Shown in pieces: positions 6,288-7,933 of a stretch of 7,933 nt of DNA. The stretch covers positions 1 to 7,933 of the forward strand of contig JAGGVT010000110.1 of the NCBI GenBank assembly GCA_021157815.1, written 5' to 3'. The translations under genes and the position numbers were made by a program. Each line of letters starts with the position of its first letter. The stretch's first letter is position 1. Below the pieces are notes generated by a model. The model saw only the letters and a program-made list of their open reading frames with translations, was not told the DNA's origin and searched no databases. This DNA is from a bacterium. Its GTDB lineage: Bacteria > JAJVIF01 > JAGGVT01.

Positions 6288-6316
6288 TTGTATTAAACCA
6301 CCACATCTGTTAAAAT
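6288..6316 (+). promoter_or_regulatory. Candidate promoter for the EIIC-like gene, near-leaderless
   Basis: TTGTAT (6288-6293) and TAAAAT (6311-6316) are spaced by 17 bases. The -10 is preceded by TGT, giving an extended -10 (TGTTAAAAT), the same form seen before the TPR lipoprotein gene. Transcription would begin around 6323, only about two bases before the ATG at 6325, which fits the lack of any Shine-Dalgarno there. Based on motif reading only. Confidence 0.4.
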
Positions 6317-6324
6317 CTAATCAA

Positions 6325-7731
6325 ATGCCTGATGATTTCATAAGAGATTCAGATTTCAATCCTGATCGTATCGATGTGGAAAGAAAACACCGTGCGCTTT
6401 TCCGAATGAGCGATTTCGCCCAGCGTCGCGGACTTAAAGCGCTTTCCGATTCCCTGTTGGCAGTGCTTCCACTCGCGGTTATTTCAACGATTCTATATAT
6501 CGCAATCGCAATCGCGGATTTAGCCGCAAAACCCGAACTGATAAATGCAATCACTTCCCTGTCAGGTTCTTCGGATAATTTATCAACTGACCCATCCCTG
6601 TTTCTCTCATTTCAATACATTTCACCGTACTTGATTTTTTGCGCGCTGATTCCGGTTTTCTTTGCGGTCGCTTTTACTTTCGAATTGAGCAGAAAATTCC
6701 GTTCTCAGGATGCTCTTCCCATCAGCCTTATCAGCGGACTTATCACTTTCATCGCGCTATACTCACCTATGTTTCTGATAAGCGGGGAAAAGATCTCCAT
6801 CATGGAATTTCCATTTAAAATGATGGATGGAAATCCTGAATTTTTAAGCGGTGGAGTGTTTATCGCTGTTTTGGTTTCACTTTTAAACTACTGGATCTAC
6901 CGCCTGTTTGTCCGTAAAGGGGTGGTTACAGCTCTTCCGATAAATGTAAGCGATGCCATCCAGGGCGGATTTCGAACAGTCCTGCCCGGTACTGTATCAG
7001 CGTTAATCGTAATTGCGCTGGTTATTTTTGTTCACGAACCGTTTGGACAGATTATTTATCAATCCTCAGTTTGGATGACAAACGGCCTTTCAAGCATCTA
7101 TTCACTTGTAATAATTGTCATTCTCGTACAATTGTTCGCTTTTTTCGGAATACAGGGAGCATCATCGGTCTATTCGATTTTCTGGGTGCTTCTTCTGTCA
7201 GGCTCAATTGACCCGCCGCTGTGGGGTACTGAAACAACGGACACCGGATTCGCTACTCTATCCACAGTTTTCTTCTTCGTGATGATAGGCGGAACAGGCG
7301 CGACTCTCAGTTTGAATCTTGCTATGATGATGGCAAAGTCTGAGCAAATACGAAAACTCGGCAACATGACTCTGATTCCCAGCCTGATGAACGCGAACGA
7401 CCTGATTATATTCGGGCTGCCTTTGGCGTTTAATCGCCATTTCATTGTCCCATTTTTCACTGTCCCTTTGTTGAATCTTGGGATTACATACGCCGTGTTT
7501 ACATCCGGATTAATCACCGCGCCAGCGCTTTTCGTGCCGCCATACATTCCCGGTCCTCTCGGAGCGTTTCTCGCTTGTGGGGGAAACTGGACAGCGGCGT
7601 TTGTCAGCATCGTGAATATTCTGATAGGCACTGCAATCTATTCTTATTTCCTTATTCCTTACGACATGAAAATGCGTGAGTTTGAGGACATTCCTGAGAA
7701 AGATTCCTATCCAAGACGATTTGCGCAGTGA
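6325..7731 (+). CDS. PTS EIIC-like sugar permease with altered signature residues
   Basis: A protein of 468 residues with about ten hydrophobic segments, matching the length and order of the cellobiose/lactose-type EIIC family (ChbC/CelB). Recognisable blocks are LKALSDSLLAVLPLAVIST near 37-55, FAFFGIQG (271-278), GGTGATLSLNLAMMMAKSEQ (322-341), NANDLIIFGLP (356-366) and the C-terminal VPPYIPGPLGAFLACGGNW (404-422). In known EIICs the second block reads GIHG and the fourth NxNEPxxFG. Here the His is Gln (277), the Glu is Asp (359) and the Pro is Leu (360). These residues bind sugar near the phosphotransfer site, so the protein may transport or sense sugars without PTS phosphorylation. The N-terminus has an extra charged segment of about 25 residues before the usual family start. 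No EIIA, EIIB, EI or HPr is in the window. An ATG at 6406 is an alternative start. Confidence 0.9.
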   Translation: MPDDFIRDSDFNPDRIDVERKHRALFRMSDFAQRRGLKALSDSLLAVLPLAVISTILYIAIAIADLAAKPELINAITSLSGSSDNLSTDPSLFLSFQYISPYLIFCALIPVFFAVAFTFELSRKFRSQDALPISLISGLITFIALYSPMFLISGEKISIMEFPFKMMDGNPEFLSGGVFIAVLVSLLNYWIYRLFVRKGVVTALPINVSDAIQGGFRTVLPGTVSALIVIALVIFVHEPFGQIIYQSSVWMTNGLSSIYSLVIIVILVQLFAFFGIQGASSVYSIFWVLLLSGSIDPPLWGTETTDTGFATLSTVFFFVMIGGTGATLSLNLAMMMAKSEQIRKLGNMTLIPSLMNANDLIIFGLPLAFNRHFIVPFFTVPLLNLGITYAVFTSGLITAPALFVPPYIPGPLGAFLACGGNWTAAFVSIVNILIGTAIYSYFLIPYDMKMREFEDIPEKDSYPRRFAQ

Positions 7732-7933
7732 ACTGTTTTGATATGCAAAAGTATCTTATTATGTATGCGCAGGCACTATCTTTGGCTGCCTATGGATTAT
7801 AATTATGGGTCTTCAATAAATCGTGTGGGTTGAGTTTGGATTGAGTAAAAAAAGGGGACTGTCCCAACAAAGTGAATAAACACAGTATAAATAAGGGGTT
7901 TCAGCATAATATATTGATAACATCTGATTTGAA
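7732..7933. other. Right-hand intergenic region, no gene seen
   Basis: No convincing coding frame, RNA gene or strong terminator is present in these 202 bases. A weak 5-bp hairpin (AGGCA at 7771-7775, TGCCT at 7787-7791) follows the EIIC-like gene without a T-run. A run of seven A leads into the palindrome GGGACTGTCCC (7855-7865). Short GGGGACTGTCCC-type palindromes are, to my knowledge, frequent intergenic repeats in some environmental genomes. Confidence 0.5.

Noticed and set aside
7170-7631. A 153-codon minus-strand open frame
   Set aside because: It lies wholly inside the EIIC-like gene, which has clear family blocks in its own frame; the antisense frame shows no domain or plausible ribosome site.
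7771-7791. Terminator after the EIIC-like gene
   Set aside because: The stem is only 5 bp (AGGCA/TGCCT) with an 11-base loop and no T-run.
7816-7933. An open minus-strand frame entering from the right edge
   Set aside because: It is short, AT-rich and crosses the palindrome at 7855-7865; its composition does not look like protein, although a gene tail cannot be fully excluded at a window edge.

Overview
The window looks like chromosomal DNA of an uncultured didermic (Gram-negative-type) bacterium. It carries a lipoprotein with a lipobox, secreted Spy/CpxP-type LTxxQ proteins, an ECF sigma factor with a membrane anti-sigma candidate, and by eye a moderate GC content below 50%. Several start codons lack a good Shine-Dalgarno. 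One intergenic region is packed with REP/MITE-like palindromes, including a TGTCATCCTGAGCG-type palindrome of a kind I associate with environmental bacterial genomes. The sequence alone does not fix the phylum. No rRNA, tRNA, CRISPR array or transposase gene is visible.

Layout. Positions 1-215 (minus) hold the N-terminal part of an unrecognised protein that runs off the left edge. Positions 407-1309 (minus) encode a TPR lipoprotein. A divergent intergenic region (1310-1481) separates it from a rightward stress block: a secreted Spy/CpxP-like protein (1482-1967), an intrinsic terminator (about 1990-2040), then a tight three-gene operon of ECF sigma (2056-2643), single-pass anti-sigma candidate (2640-2951, 4-base overlap) and membrane-anchored periplasmic LTxxQ sensor-like protein (2961-3425). 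The last three resemble the CnrH/CnrY/CnrX metal-sensing trio in size, topology and fold, with a different gene order. Two HxxxM pairs in the third protein make metal sensing an attractive, unproven idea.

Positions 3426-3835 are non-coding and repeat-rich: a 31-base inverted repeat around a 48-base centre, flanked by inverted and 45-base-period tandem copies of a hairpin-forming unit.

The right half has two large divergent genes sharing a 125-base intergenic region. The minus-strand gene (3836-6199) encodes a membrane-anchored protein with a GH42-like TIM barrel in which the expected acid/base Asn-Glu is absent, followed by a C-terminal membrane segment and a very basic tail. The plus-strand gene (6325-7731) encodes a PTS EIIC-like sugar permease in which the conserved GIHG histidine and NEP glutamate are Gln and Asp; no EIIA or EIIB is nearby. 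Both proteins look sugar-related but altered at catalytic or substrate positions, so the pair may form a carbohydrate-sensing or non-PTS transport unit. This is the most unusual part of the window. The final 200 bases contain no convincing gene.
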